Assembly: GCA_964348795.1 (NCBI GenBank)
Contig: CAYGDY010000008.1
Span: 39,036-103,035 of the forward strand
DNA length: 64,000 nt
Direction of reading: 5' to 3'
Origin: JADLAT01 sp964348795
GTDB taxonomy: Bacteria > Pseudomonadota > Alphaproteobacteria > Micavibrionales > Micavibrionaceae
Shown here: in pieces, positions 8,594-16,946 of the stretch
Layout: every line of letters starts with the position of its first letter
Position numbering within the stretch: position 1 is the stretch's first letter
Translations under genes and position numbers: made by a program
The notes under the pieces: model-generated
What the model saw: only the letters and a program-made list of their open reading frames with translations
Database searches by the model: none
What the model was told of the DNA's origin: nothing

Positions 8594-9784
8594 ATGCCTT
8601 CGGACGAAACCCCAGATCAGCCCCCCAAAGATCGGAAAAATCCCTGGGGGCGGCCTGACAATGCCCCACGGGGACCTCTGGGCTCCGGCGGGCCGAACCG
8701 TTCGGGACCGCAAGGGGGTGGCAGTGGGGGGCCGCCACCTGATCTTGATGCCTTGTTTCAAAAATTGCAGGAGGCTTTTACAAAAAGCTTCAAGGGATAT
8801 TCAGGGGGATATTTTGTGCTGTCTGCTGTTCTGGCGGTTCTGACCGGTCTGTGGTTTTTAAGCGGCCTGTATGTGGTCAACCCCGGGGAGTACGGCGTTT
8901 TACAGCGCTTCGGCGCGTGGTCCCACACAAAGACCGCGCCGGGCCTTGGCTATCATCTGCCGGCGCCTTTTGAAACCGTGACCTTGGTGAATGTGGAGGA
9001 AATCAGAAAGCTCAATATCGGTTTTACGGACGGGACAGGCCGGAACGAGGCTTTGGAACGGCAGGATCTACCAGAGGAGAGTCTGATTCTCACCTCGGAC
9101 CGGAACATTGTTGATCTCAATCTGGAAGTCCAGTGGAATATCAAATCCGCTGAAGACTTCCTGTTTGAAATTCAGGACCAGGAAGCCACTATCAAAAAAG
9201 TCGCGGAAAGCGCTATTCGAGAAATTGTTGGGCAAACCAACATGTTTTCCATCATCACCAACCAGCGCCAGCAGGTCGCCGATCGTACCAAGGCCATTAT
9301 CCAGAAGAATCTGGATGAATACAAATCCGGTGTGAATATCACGCAGGTTCTGATCCAGAAGGCCGAAGTCCATCCCGATGTGCAAGATGCGTTTCAGGAT
9401 GTCCAGTCCGCCAAGCAGGATGCCGAGGATGTCCAGAATCAGGCCCGTGCCTATCGCGAGGATATTTTGCCCAAGGCCCGTGGCCGCGCCATCCAGATGG
9501 TACAGGAAGCGGAAGGGTACGCACAGTCGACTGTTTCCAAAGCCAAGGGGGATGCTTCGCGCTTTAACTCGATTTATGAAGCGTATCTGGGCGGCAAGGA
9601 CGTAACAAGGGAACGGATTTTCATCGAAACCATGGAAGATGTGCTGAAAAACGCCCAGAAAATTATTCTCGAAGGCGAAGGCGGAAAGGCGGTAGTCCCT
9701 TACCTGCCGCTTGAGACCCTCGGGCCCAAAACACCCGCCGAGACTGCGAGCCCCCCCAAAGAGGTCCAAAATACCCTGCAATGA
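8594..9784 (+). CDS. hflK: HflK, membrane regulator of FtsH protease
   Basis: HflK and HflC form a large membrane complex around FtsH and restrict its access to membrane substrates. The 396-residue protein has a glycine- and proline-rich cytoplasmic N terminus (about residues 1-50) and one membrane segment (YFVLSAVLAVLTGLWFLSGL, about 75-95). An SPFH/band 7 domain follows (about 95-300, beginning NPGEYGVLQRFG), then a coiled coil and a short proline-rich tail. The ATG at 8594 was chosen because AGGA precedes it; the frame is open further upstream. hflC follows after 33 bp and the pair should be one transcript. Confidence 0.92.
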   Translation: MPSDETPDQPPKDRKNPWGRPDNAPRGPLGSGGPNRSGPQGGGSGGPPPDLDALFQKLQEAFTKSFKGYSGGYFVLSAVLAVLTGLWFLSGLYVVNPGEYGVLQRFGAWSHTKTAPGLGYHLPAPFETVTLVNVEEIRKLNIGFTDGTGRNEALERQDLPEESLILTSDRNIVDLNLEVQWNIKSAEDFLFEIQDQEATIKKVAESAIREIVGQTNMFSIITNQRQQVADRTKAIIQKNLDEYKSGVNITQVLIQKAEVHPDVQDAFQDVQSAKQDAEDVQNQARAYREDILPKARGRAIQMVQEAEGYAQSTVSKAKGDASRFNSIYEAYLGGKDVTRERIFIETMEDVLKNAQKIILEGEGGKAVVPYLPLETLGPKTPAETASPPKEVQNTLQ

Positions 9785-9817
9785 TCTGTGATACGGTATG
9801 ACATACGAGGAACGAAA

Positions 9818-10783
9818 ATGAACAAGCCCCCTTTTATCGCGCTATGGGTTCTGGCCTTTTGTGCCTTCATGGCCTTCCAGATGTTTTACATTGTCGATCA
9901 ACGCGCGGAGGCCCTTGTCTTGCAACTCGGGCAACCCAGAGGGGAGCCCCGCGGGCCAGGCCTGCATGTCAAGATCCCCTTTATCCAAAACGTGGTTTTT
10001 TTCGATCGCAGGGTCCTGTCTGTCGATCCCCCGCCTGATCAGATGGTGATCGCCAGTTCCTCCATTCCACAGGAACCGCTGGAAACAGAAGGAGAGAGGG
10101 ATCAAGGCACGGCAGGTTCCAAAATCCCTCGTGAAGCCCCCGCCATCCAGAATGTAAGCGGCGAGCCGATTATTGTCGATACGTTTGCCCGTTATAAAAT
10201 CAGCAATTCGCTCCAGTTTCTCAAAACACTCCGGACGGTTGGCGGCGCGAACAGCCGCCTTGAAACGATCCTCAATGACGCCACCCGTGCCGTTTTAGGC
10301 CGGACAACGCTGAAAGAGCTGTTGTCCTCGGAGCGAAGCCGTATCATGGAGACCATCAAAACCCGCGTGAACCAGAAAATCAAGCAGGATCAACTCGGCA
10401 TCACACTGGTGGATGTGCGGATTGTGCGAGCGGATCTCACTTCGGATTTGCGGAGTTCGACCGTGCGGCGGATGATCTCCGAACTCAAGGAACGCGCTAC
10501 GGAAACACGCGCCAAGGGGGAGGAGCACGCGCTTGAAATCCGCTCCACCGCTGACAAGGAACGGACGATCGCTATCGCGCAAGCCCAGCAAAACGCGCAG
10601 GCCCTCAAGGGAAAAGGCGATATGGAGGCGATTAAAATCTATGCCACGGCGTTTAACAAGGATCCGGCGTTTTATTCCTTTATCCGTTCAATGGAGGCGT
10701 ATAAAACCACACTGTCTGACCCGCAGACCCGTTTGATTCTCTCACCCGAAAGCCCGTTTTTCAAGCATTTCAACGGGCAGTAG
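9818..10783 (+). CDS. hflC: HflC, membrane regulator of FtsH protease
   Basis: This is the partner of HflK in the HflKC-FtsH complex. The 321-residue protein has an N-terminal signal-anchor (FIALWVLAFCAFMAFQMFYIV, about residues 5-25) and an SPFH domain starting with DQRAEALVLQLGQP. It ends in a coiled coil with the alanine/glutamine-rich TADKERTIAIAQAQQNAQAL stretch. Compared with the E. coli protein there seems to be an insertion of about 30 polar residues near residues 78-110, between the VLSVDPP strand and IIVDTFARYKI. The ATG at 9818 has GAGG about 7 bp upstream. Confidence 0.92.
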   Translation: MNKPPFIALWVLAFCAFMAFQMFYIVDQRAEALVLQLGQPRGEPRGPGLHVKIPFIQNVVFFDRRVLSVDPPPDQMVIASSSIPQEPLETEGERDQGTAGSKIPREAPAIQNVSGEPIIVDTFARYKISNSLQFLKTLRTVGGANSRLETILNDATRAVLGRTTLKELLSSERSRIMETIKTRVNQKIKQDQLGITLVDVRIVRADLTSDLRSSTVRRMISELKERATETRAKGEEHALEIRSTADKERTIAIAQAQQNAQALKGKGDMEAIKIYATAFNKDPAFYSFIRSMEAYKTTLSDPQTRLILSPESPFFKHFNGQ

Positions 10784-10818
10784 GCGTGAGGGACACTACA
10801 CGCGATAAGTCAACATCT

Positions 10819-10869
10819 GTCATCGTCACCCCCGCCGCACGCATCCGCGTGCTCATAGAGCGGGATGAC
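10819..10869. repeat. Small palindromic intergenic repeat
   Basis: GTCATCGTCACCCCCGCCGC at the left and GCGGGATGAC at the right form a short imperfect inverted repeat in the 214-bp hflC-degP gap. The inner ACGCAT/GCGTGC stem and the CACCCCCGCCGC core also occur, inverted, at 3430-3476 inside the 3316-3510 element. This suggests a shared repeat family. I see no gene in this gap. Confidence 0.5.
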
Positions 10870-10997
10870 ACGTCAGGATGGAATATGTCCTCTTCAAAAT
10901 ACCCTGCAAAAATATTTCCCTCACAGCCCGTTGACGGAAGGGGAGCAACTCGCTATTTTACGAGTGCTTTCTCCCTCTTTTTAAAAGGTTTTTTACC

Positions 10998-12488
10998 ATG
11001 AAACATCTTCTCTCTGTTTGTGTTTTAGGCGTGGCTTTTTGCATGATCAGTGTGCCGCCGGCGGAAGCCCGTGCGCTCTCGGATGTTCAAAATGAAGGGT
11101 TTGCCGATGTTGTTGAAAAACTCTTGCCCGCTGTTGTCAATATCTCCTCCACGCAAAAAATGGATGCGGAAATGCCGCCGGAAGTCCAGGAAATGCCGCA
11201 ATTCCCAGAAGGATCACCTTTTCAGGATTTTTTCGAGGAATTCATGGAGCGCCGGCAAGGCATGCCTCAGATGCCTCAGGTTTCTCTGGGCTCCGGTTTT
11301 GTGATTGATGCCCAGAATGGTTTGATTGTAACCAACAATCATGTGATTCGGGATGCCGAAGAAATCCGCGTGACGTTTCAGGATGATGTGACCGTCCCTG
11401 CGGAAATTCTTGGCACCGATGAAAAAACGGATCTGGCGGTTTTAAAAGTCAAGACCGATAAAAAACTGACAGCTGTATCGTTTGGAAACAGCGATGTGCT
11501 TCGGGTCGGGGACTGGATTGTGGCGATTGGCAATCCGTTTGGTCTGGGAGGCACCGTCACCGCAGGGATTGTTTCAGCCCGCCAGCGCGATATTAACGCC
11601 GGACCGTACGATGATTTCATCCAGACCGATGCCTCGATCAATCGGGGTAATTCGGGGGGGCCGATGTTTAACCTGAAAGGGGAGGTGATCGGGATCAATA
11701 CTGCGATCTTTTCCCCGTCCGGCGGATCTGTGGGGATTGGCTTTGCCATTCCTTCGGCTCTGGCGGCCTCTGTGATAGACCAGATCGTAAAGTTCGGCAG
11801 AACACGGCGTGGCTGGATGGGGGTCCGGATTCAGGAAGTGACGGATGAAATTGCGGAATCCTTGGGGCTCCCGAACAAGGACGGGGCGCTTGTTGCAAGC
11901 CTGACGCCCAAGGGACCCGCTTATGAAGCCGGACTCCAGCCCGGGGATGTTATTTTAGAGCTGAACGGGCAAAAACTCGATCATATGCGCTCCCTGCCAC
12001 GATTGGTGGCCGAAACCCCGATTGATTCCTCGGTTGAACTTGTATTCTGGCGCGATAGCAAGGCTCTCAAGACGAGTGTCAAAATCGGTGAACTGGAAAA
12101 GGCCGAAGCCGACGGGCTGTTGGGTTCCGATACCATGCCCAAAACGGCAGGTCTTGAAATTCCGGAGGTCGGGATGCTGGTCAAGGCCATGGAGGAGGGT
12201 CTGCGTCAGGATTACGCCATTCCCCCCACAGTGAACGGCGTGGTTATCGTTCAGGTTGCGCCTTCTTCGGAAGCCGCAAGCAAAGGGCTCTTTGAAGGCG
12301 ATGTCATTGTAGAGGTCAACCAGCAGGTGATCACAGACCCCCAGAAACTTAAAGAATTGATTTCCGGTGCGACCACTGCCGGAAAACCCTCTGTCCTGCT
12401 TCTCGTAAACCGCGAAGGGGAAATGCGTTTTCTGGCGTTGAAATTGCAGAAAAAAGACACGAAAAAAGGTGTGAAAAAAGCCCGTTAG
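10998..12488 (+). CDS. degP: DegP/DegQ-type periplasmic serine protease (Do family)
   Basis: The protein degrades or refolds misfolded envelope proteins. The 496-residue product starts with a signal peptide (MKHLLSVCVLGVAFCMISVP, likely cleaved after AEA). The trypsin-like domain has His115 in TNNHVI, Asp145 in TDLAVL and Ser219 in GNSGGP. Two PDZ domains follow (about residues 275-365 and 395-490). It is longer than most DegQ and matches alphaproteobacterial DegP/MucD. AAAGG lies before the ATG. It follows hflKC, a common neighbourhood for envelope proteolysis genes in this class. DegP, DegQ and MucD cannot be told apart from sequence alone here. Confidence 0.93.
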   Translation: MKHLLSVCVLGVAFCMISVPPAEARALSDVQNEGFADVVEKLLPAVVNISSTQKMDAEMPPEVQEMPQFPEGSPFQDFFEEFMERRQGMPQMPQVSLGSGFVIDAQNGLIVTNNHVIRDAEEIRVTFQDDVTVPAEILGTDEKTDLAVLKVKTDKKLTAVSFGNSDVLRVGDWIVAIGNPFGLGGTVTAGIVSARQRDINAGPYDDFIQTDASINRGNSGGPMFNLKGEVIGINTAIFSPSGGSVGIGFAIPSALAASVIDQIVKFGRTRRGWMGVRIQEVTDEIAESLGLPNKDGALVASLTPKGPAYEAGLQPGDVILELNGQKLDHMRSLPRLVAETPIDSSVELVFWRDSKALKTSVKIGELEKAEADGLLGSDTMPKTAGLEIPEVGMLVKAMEEGLRQDYAIPPTVNGVVIVQVAPSSEAASKGLFEGDVIVEVNQQVITDPQKLKELISGATTAGKPSVLLLVNREGEMRFLALKLQKKDTKKGVKKAR

Positions 12489-12521
12489 GAAGATCACACG
12501 GCAAAAACCGCAGGAGCGTTT

Positions 12522-13382
12522 GTGACATCCCTTTCCGTCATTGTGGGCCCCACCGCCAGCGGGAAATCCGCCCATGCCTTGGCCTTGGCCCAAGAGGTGT
12601 CGGGCGTGATCCTGAATGCCGATTCCCTTCAGCTATATGCGGGTTTGCCGCGCCTGACCGCCCAGCCTACCGCGGAAGACCAGACCCTTGTCCCGCATAG
12701 ACTCTATGGTGTTTTTCATCCCAATACGCCTGTGTCTGCCGGTCTTTGGTGCCGTACGGTGATACCGGAAATCAGGGGTATTCTGGAAACGGGCCGTGTT
12801 CCGATCCTGTGCGGGGGCACGGGATTTTATATCAAGGCCCTGATTGAAGGTCTGTCTCCCATTCCCGATATTCCACCCGCCTTTCGGGCGCAGGCTGTGG
12901 CGGAACAAAAACTCTTGGGAAACCCCGCCTTTCACAGGGCGCTGGCCTTGAAAGATCCTGAAACGGCACAGTCCCTTGATCCCTATAATACGGCGCGTCT
13001 CGTTCGGGCGTGGGAAGTGCTGGCCTTTACAGGACGGCCCCTTGCGTCTTGGCAAAGCCTGCCGAAAACCCCTCTGGCCCCCGACTGGCATTTTACGGTC
13101 CACAAAATCATGCCGGCGCGGGATCTCCTTTATGAACGCTGTCGGTCACGTTTTATGGAGATGATCCGGCTGGGGGTTCTGGAGGAAGTTGCGGCCTTTT
13201 CGGACCGTATTGGCAAGGGCGAGATTGATCCGCAGGCTCCCCTGACACAGGCGCTGGGCTTCAAGCCCCTTGCCGGATATCTTGCGGGGACATACACCAA
13301 AGAAGAGGCCATCAAAAAGGCCGTAACGGAAACACGTCATTATGCCAAACGGCAGATGACATGGTTCCGGCATCAGATATAA
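12522..13382 (+). CDS. miaA: tRNA dimethylallyltransferase MiaA
   Basis: The enzyme transfers a dimethylallyl group to N6 of A37 in tRNAs that read codons beginning with U. The 286-residue protein has the P-loop GPTASGKS at residues 8-15, followed by NADSLQLYAGLP with the DSxQ tRNA-recognition motif and CGGTGFYIKAL. The C-terminal QALGFKPLAGYL and TRHYAKRQMTWFR stretches are also typical. The start is GTG at 12522, with GGAGC about 6 bp upstream. The length is slightly below the usual 300. It lies 33 bp after degP, so co-transcription is likely. Confidence 0.94.
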   Translation: MTSLSVIVGPTASGKSAHALALAQEVSGVILNADSLQLYAGLPRLTAQPTAEDQTLVPHRLYGVFHPNTPVSAGLWCRTVIPEIRGILETGRVPILCGGTGFYIKALIEGLSPIPDIPPAFRAQAVAEQKLLGNPAFHRALALKDPETAQSLDPYNTARLVRAWEVLAFTGRPLASWQSLPKTPLAPDWHFTVHKIMPARDLLYERCRSRFMEMIRLGVLEEVAAFSDRIGKGEIDPQAPLTQALGFKPLAGYLAGTYTKEEAIKKAVTETRHYAKRQMTWFRHQI

Positions 13383-13625
13383 GCCCTTCAAAAAATAAGA
13401 ACAAGACCCTTTGCCATCATCCCATGCCCCTCAGTCTGTGACCCGTATTTCTGCCTATAGCATAGAATATTCATGCAGGGTAAGTGTTTTGTCGTATTGC
13501 TGTTTTTTCTCCCGTCATCGCGTGGACGCGTGAAGACATGTTGGGTTCGTTCTGATTTGAAAGGACTTAAGAGGAAATATAATTACTTTTATATTTAAAT
13601 AAACATTTTTTAAATATAAAATATA

Positions 13626-13657
13626 TTGACAAAATGTAATTTTAAACCCTATATAAT
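13626..13657 (+). promoter_or_regulatory. Putative ilvB promoter in an AT-rich block
   Basis: TTGACA at 13626-13631 is followed after 18 bp by TATATA (13650-13655), or after 20 bp by TATAAT (13652-13657). It lies inside a strikingly AT-rich stretch (13560-13660) of a 394-bp gap between miaA and ilvB. No gene is visible in this gap. The transcript would have a leader of about 110 nt before the ilvB ATG. Confidence 0.6.
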
Positions 13658-13686
13658 CTCCTTGCGCAAGCCCGAACGATCCCGCC

Positions 13687-13716
13687 ACCCCTTTGAAAAA
13701 CACAGCAAAGAGGGGT
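13687..13716 (+). promoter_or_regulatory. Leader hairpin upstream of ilvB
   Basis: ACCCCTTTG at 13687-13695 can pair with CAAAGAGGGGT at 13706-13716, with a two-base bulge and a loop of about ten bases. The hairpin lies between the putative promoter and ilvB. It is followed by TGATTTTGC rather than a clean U-run. No ATG-started leader peptide is present, so classic ilv attenuation by a leader peptide is not supported. A protein- or RNA-based control remains possible. Confidence 0.35.
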
Positions 13717-13776
13717 TGATTTTGCAGTGCAAAAAACGGTAAATAGAACAAACAAAAACAAGTCAAGAGAGCGGAT

Positions 13777-15573
13777 ATGCCCATACTGAAACCTAAGCCC
13801 GATCCTGCGAAAGGCGAACACCCCAAAACGAGACAGATGACGGGCGCCGAAAGCGTGATTCAGGCCCTGATCGAACAGGGTGTCACAGTCGTGTTTGGCT
13901 ATCCGGGCGGGGCCGTTCTGCCGATTTATGACGAGTTGTTCAAACACAAAGATAAAATCCGCCATGTGCTGGTCCGTCATGAACAAGGTGCGCTCCATGC
14001 CGCGGAGGGTTATGCCCGTTCCACGGGTAAAGTCGGATGTGCGCTCGTGACATCGGGACCCGGGGCCACAAACGCGGTGACAGGGCTGACGGACGCGCTG
14101 ATGGATTCCATTCCGCTGGTGTGTCTGACGGGGCAGGTGCCTTCCTTCCTGATCGGGACGGATGCGTTTCAGGAGGCTGACACCACCGGCATCACCCGCC
14201 CCTGCACCAAGCATAATTACCTGATCAAAAGCGCTGATGAAATGGCCAGTGTCATCCACGAGGCGTTTCATGTCGCCCGCTCTGGCCGACCGGGCCCTGT
14301 GGTGGTGGATATTCCCAAAGACATACAATTTGCCAAGGGCACGTACACACCGCCCAAGCGTGCGGAGGAGGAGACGTACAGGCCTCGTACGCGTCCGGAC
14401 CTTTCCGCAATTGAACAGGCGGTGGAGTGGATGGTCATGGCCAAGCGCCCTGTATTTTATACAGGTGGAGGGGTCATCAATGCGGGCACAAAGGCCTGCG
14501 AAGCCTTGCGGGCGCTGGCACGGGAAACCGGCTTTCCGGTGACCTCGACCCTGATGGGGTTGGGCGCCTATCCGGCGTCGGACAAGCAATGGCTCGGGAT
14601 GCTGGGGATGCATGGCACGTTCGAGGCCAACTGGGCCATGCATGACTGTGATGTCATGATCAATATCGGCGCGCGCTTTGATGACCGTGTCACAGGCCGT
14701 GTGGACGGGTTCTCGCCCCATTCCACGAAAATCCACGTGGATATTGACCCCAGCTCCATCAACAAGAACATCCATGTGGATCTGGGGATTGTGGCCGATG
14801 CGGGGGAAGCGCTCAAAGCCATGCTGGAGATCTGGCGCGCACGGAAATACAAGGCCGATCCGGACGCGCTCGGTCAGTGGTGGAAACAGATTGAAGGCTG
14901 GCGGGCAAAAAAGTGTCTCGCGTACAAGAATGATTCAAAAATCATCAAGCCGCAATATGCGCTGGAGCGGCTCCGGCACTTTATTCAGGCTGATAAACGC
15001 GACACGTACATCTCCACCGAAGTGGGCCAGCATCAAATGTGGGCCGCGCAGTTTTTGGGCTTTGATCACCCCAACCGCTGGATGACATCGGGCGGTCTCG
15101 GCACGATGGGGTATGGCCTGCCCGCCGCGATTGGCGCGCAGATTGCGCATCCCAAAGCGCTGGTGATTGACGTGGCGGGGGATGCCTCGATCCTTATGAA
15201 TATTCAGGAAATGAGCACCGCCGTACAGTACCGTATGCCTGTGAAGGTTTTTATCATGAACAACCAATGGATGGGCATGGTCCGTCAGTGGCAGGAGCTC
15301 CTGCACGGGGAGCGGTATTCCGAGAGCTATACCGCCAGCCTGCCTGATTTCGTGAAACTGGCCGAAGCCTACGGCGGCGTGGGCCTGCGGGCCGAAACGC
15401 CGGACGAGCTGGATCACGTGATCCAGCAGATGTTGGCGACGGATAAAGTCACGCTGGTGGATGTCCGCGTGGCGCAAAGCGAAAATTGCTTCCCCATGAT
15501 CCCGTCCGGCAAGGCCCACAACGAGATGATTTTGTCACCGGATGCTGATCAGTTTGATAAGGGGTTAGTGTAG
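13777..15573 (+). CDS. ilvB: Acetolactate synthase large (catalytic) subunit
   Basis: The ThDP- and FAD-dependent enzyme condenses two pyruvates, or pyruvate with 2-oxobutyrate, in the first common step of valine, leucine and isoleucine synthesis. The 598-residue product has the N-terminal ThDP domain (FGYPGGAVLPIYDEL, with catalytic Glu69 in VRHEQGALHAAEG), the central FAD domain, and the C-terminal ThDP-Mg domain. In the last domain GDASILMNIQEM replaces the usual GDGSF form and is followed by the NNQWMGMVRQWQ signature. An extra N-terminal tail of about 20 residues precedes the fold. The regulatory subunit gene follows after 174 bp, with a REP-like palindrome in between. Confidence 0.95.
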   Translation: MPILKPKPDPAKGEHPKTRQMTGAESVIQALIEQGVTVVFGYPGGAVLPIYDELFKHKDKIRHVLVRHEQGALHAAEGYARSTGKVGCALVTSGPGATNAVTGLTDALMDSIPLVCLTGQVPSFLIGTDAFQEADTTGITRPCTKHNYLIKSADEMASVIHEAFHVARSGRPGPVVVDIPKDIQFAKGTYTPPKRAEEETYRPRTRPDLSAIEQAVEWMVMAKRPVFYTGGGVINAGTKACEALRALARETGFPVTSTLMGLGAYPASDKQWLGMLGMHGTFEANWAMHDCDVMINIGARFDDRVTGRVDGFSPHSTKIHVDIDPSSINKNIHVDLGIVADAGEALKAMLEIWRARKYKADPDALGQWWKQIEGWRAKKCLAYKNDSKIIKPQYALERLRHFIQADKRDTYISTEVGQHQMWAAQFLGFDHPNRWMTSGGLGTMGYGLPAAIGAQIAHPKALVIDVAGDASILMNIQEMSTAVQYRMPVKVFIMNNQWMGMVRQWQELLHGERYSESYTASLPDFVKLAEAYGGVGLRAETPDELDHVIQQMLATDKVTLVDVRVAQSENCFPMIPSGKAHNEMILSPDADQFDKGLV

Positions 15574-15618
15574 ATGTTTATCCGTAAAATAAGGTTGTAT
15601 GAAACACATTAGAAATCC

Positions 15619-15706
15619 GTCATTGCGAGGAGGCGTTAGCCGACGAAGCAATCCAGAAAAATAAAAAACTGGATCGCCACGACCGCTAAAGCGGCCTCGC
15701 GATGAC
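15619..15706. repeat. REP-like intergenic palindrome, copy B
   Basis: This 88-bp unit lies between ilvB and ilvN. It starts GTCATTGCGAGGAGGCGTTA and ends GCGGCCTCGCGATGAC, and its core has CCAG and CTGG arms around an A-rich loop. It shares ends, core and order with copy A at 846-920. Transcribed, it would fold into a strong hairpin between the two acetolactate synthase genes and could affect their relative expression; that effect is inference. Confidence 0.75.
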
Positions 15707-15747
15707 GATACATAAAAAGAATTTTAAAAAAACACAAGGAACCCCCA

Positions 15748-16305
15748 ATGGTCAAAACAAAACTCAAAGCCAGTAAAAGTGTCTATGCCCCCGGGCCGGA
15801 GCAGGGGATGATCGCGCGCCATACGCTGGCGGTCATTGTCAAAAACGAGCCTGGCGTGCTGGCCCGCGTGATTGGCCTGTTCACGGGGCGTGGCTATAAT
15901 ATCGAAAGCCTGACCGTGGCCGAAACCGATCACGAGGAAAATACGTCCCGCATCACGGTCGTATGCTCCGGCACGCCGCAGGTGATTGAACAGATCAAGG
16001 CCCAGCTGGGCCAGATTGTCCCCGTCAAACGCGTACGGGATTTGTCTGTCGCCGGCCCGCATATCGAGCGGGAACTGGCGCTGGTCAAGGTGGCGGGCAC
16101 GGGGGAGAAGCGCATTGAATCCTTGCGGATTGCCGATGTGTTTCGCGCGCGGCCGGTGGATTCCACACTGGAATCCTTCGTGTTTGAAATCACGGGCCCC
16201 ACGGAAAAGGTCGAGGCGTTTATTGCGCTGATGCGGCCTTTGGGCTTGGTCGATGTGTCCCGCACAGGCGTGGCCGCCATTTCCCGTGGTGGTGGGCTTG
16301 ATTAA
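15748..16305 (+). CDS. ilvN: Acetolactate synthase small (regulatory) subunit
   Basis: This subunit activates the catalytic subunit and mediates feedback inhibition by valine. The 185-residue protein has an N-terminal ACT domain (about residues 26-100, with HTLAVIVKNEPGVLARVIGL and FTGRGYNIESLTV) and a second ACT-like C-terminal domain. The architecture is that of the long IlvH-type subunit. An N-terminal tail of about 20 residues is extra, as in the large subunit. AAGGA precedes the ATG. The stop codon overlaps that of the convergent engB by 4 bp. The gene could equally be called ilvH. Confidence 0.94.
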   Translation: MVKTKLKASKSVYAPGPEQGMIARHTLAVIVKNEPGVLARVIGLFTGRGYNIESLTVAETDHEENTSRITVVCSGTPQVIEQIKAQLGQIVPVKRVRDLSVAGPHIERELALVKVAGTGEKRIESLRIADVFRARPVDSTLESFVFEITGPTEKVEAFIALMRPLGLVDVSRTGVAAISRGGGLD

Positions 16306-16946
16306 GAGGCCTTGAACGCATAGGATTCCAAGATGGCGCGGAGTTCCGGAATGCCCGTCCCTTTTTCAGCGCTGGTTTCATGAATGGCGGGGTAGGCCGC
16401 CGCATGTTTTTTGAGAATTTCCAGTGTATCCGCCGAGAGTGTTTTGAGCGCAGTGAGGGATGTTTTATCGGTTTTGGTGAAAATAATACGGTAGGGCACG
16501 GCTGTTTCATCCAGCATTTTCATGAGTTCCAGATCGGAGTCTTTTAATCCGTGACGGGAATCGATCAGAATAAAAACCATATGCAAGGTGGGGCGGCCCC
16601 GCAGGTAATGATAGATCAGATCCGCCCAAAGCGCCCGCTCGGTTTTTGAAACCTTGGCATAGCCATAGCCGGGCATATCCACCAGACACAGGCGCCCCCC
16701 GAGATTAAAGAAATTGAGCTGGGCCGTGCGTCCGGGCGTGTTGGAGACATTGGCCAGTGTCTTGCGATGTGTCAGGGTATTGATCAAAGACGATTTTCCG
16801 ACATTGGAGCGCCCCGCAAAGGCTACCTCGGGCAGGAACGCCTCGGGGAGCTGGGTCAGGGTTGTGATCCCCCGCATAAAATCACACGGCCCTGCAAAAA
16901 ATTTGCGGGCGTGCTCGATGTCATCGGGAGAAAAATCCGTGCTCAT
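16302..16946 (-). CDS. engB: Ribosome biogenesis GTPase EngB (YihA/YsxC)
   Basis: This is an essential GTPase in 50S subunit assembly. The 214-residue product has all G motifs: G1 GRSNVGKSS, G3 DMPGYGYAKV, G4 TKTD and G5 SAEKG. The TGTG/PGRTAQLNFF switch region also fits the family. Its ATG overlaps the yidC stop as ATGA, so it is translationally coupled as the last gene of the rpmH-rnpA-yidD-yidC-engB operon. This order is conserved in alphaproteobacteria. Confidence 0.95.
   Translation of the reverse strand: MSTDFSPDDIEHARKFFAGPCDFMRGITTLTQLPEAFLPEVAFAGRSNVGKSSLINTLTHRKTLANVSNTPGRTAQLNFFNLGGRLCLVDMPGYGYAKVSKTERALWADLIYHYLRGRPTLHMVFILIDSRHGLKDSDLELMKMLDETAVPYRIIFTKTDKTSLTALKTLSADTLEILKKHAAAYPAIHETSAEKGTGIPELRAILESYAFKAS

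Noticed and set aside
10786..11001. 71-residue frame between hflC and degP
   Set aside because: It is the translation of an intergenic palindromic repeat and runs into the degP ribosome-binding region.
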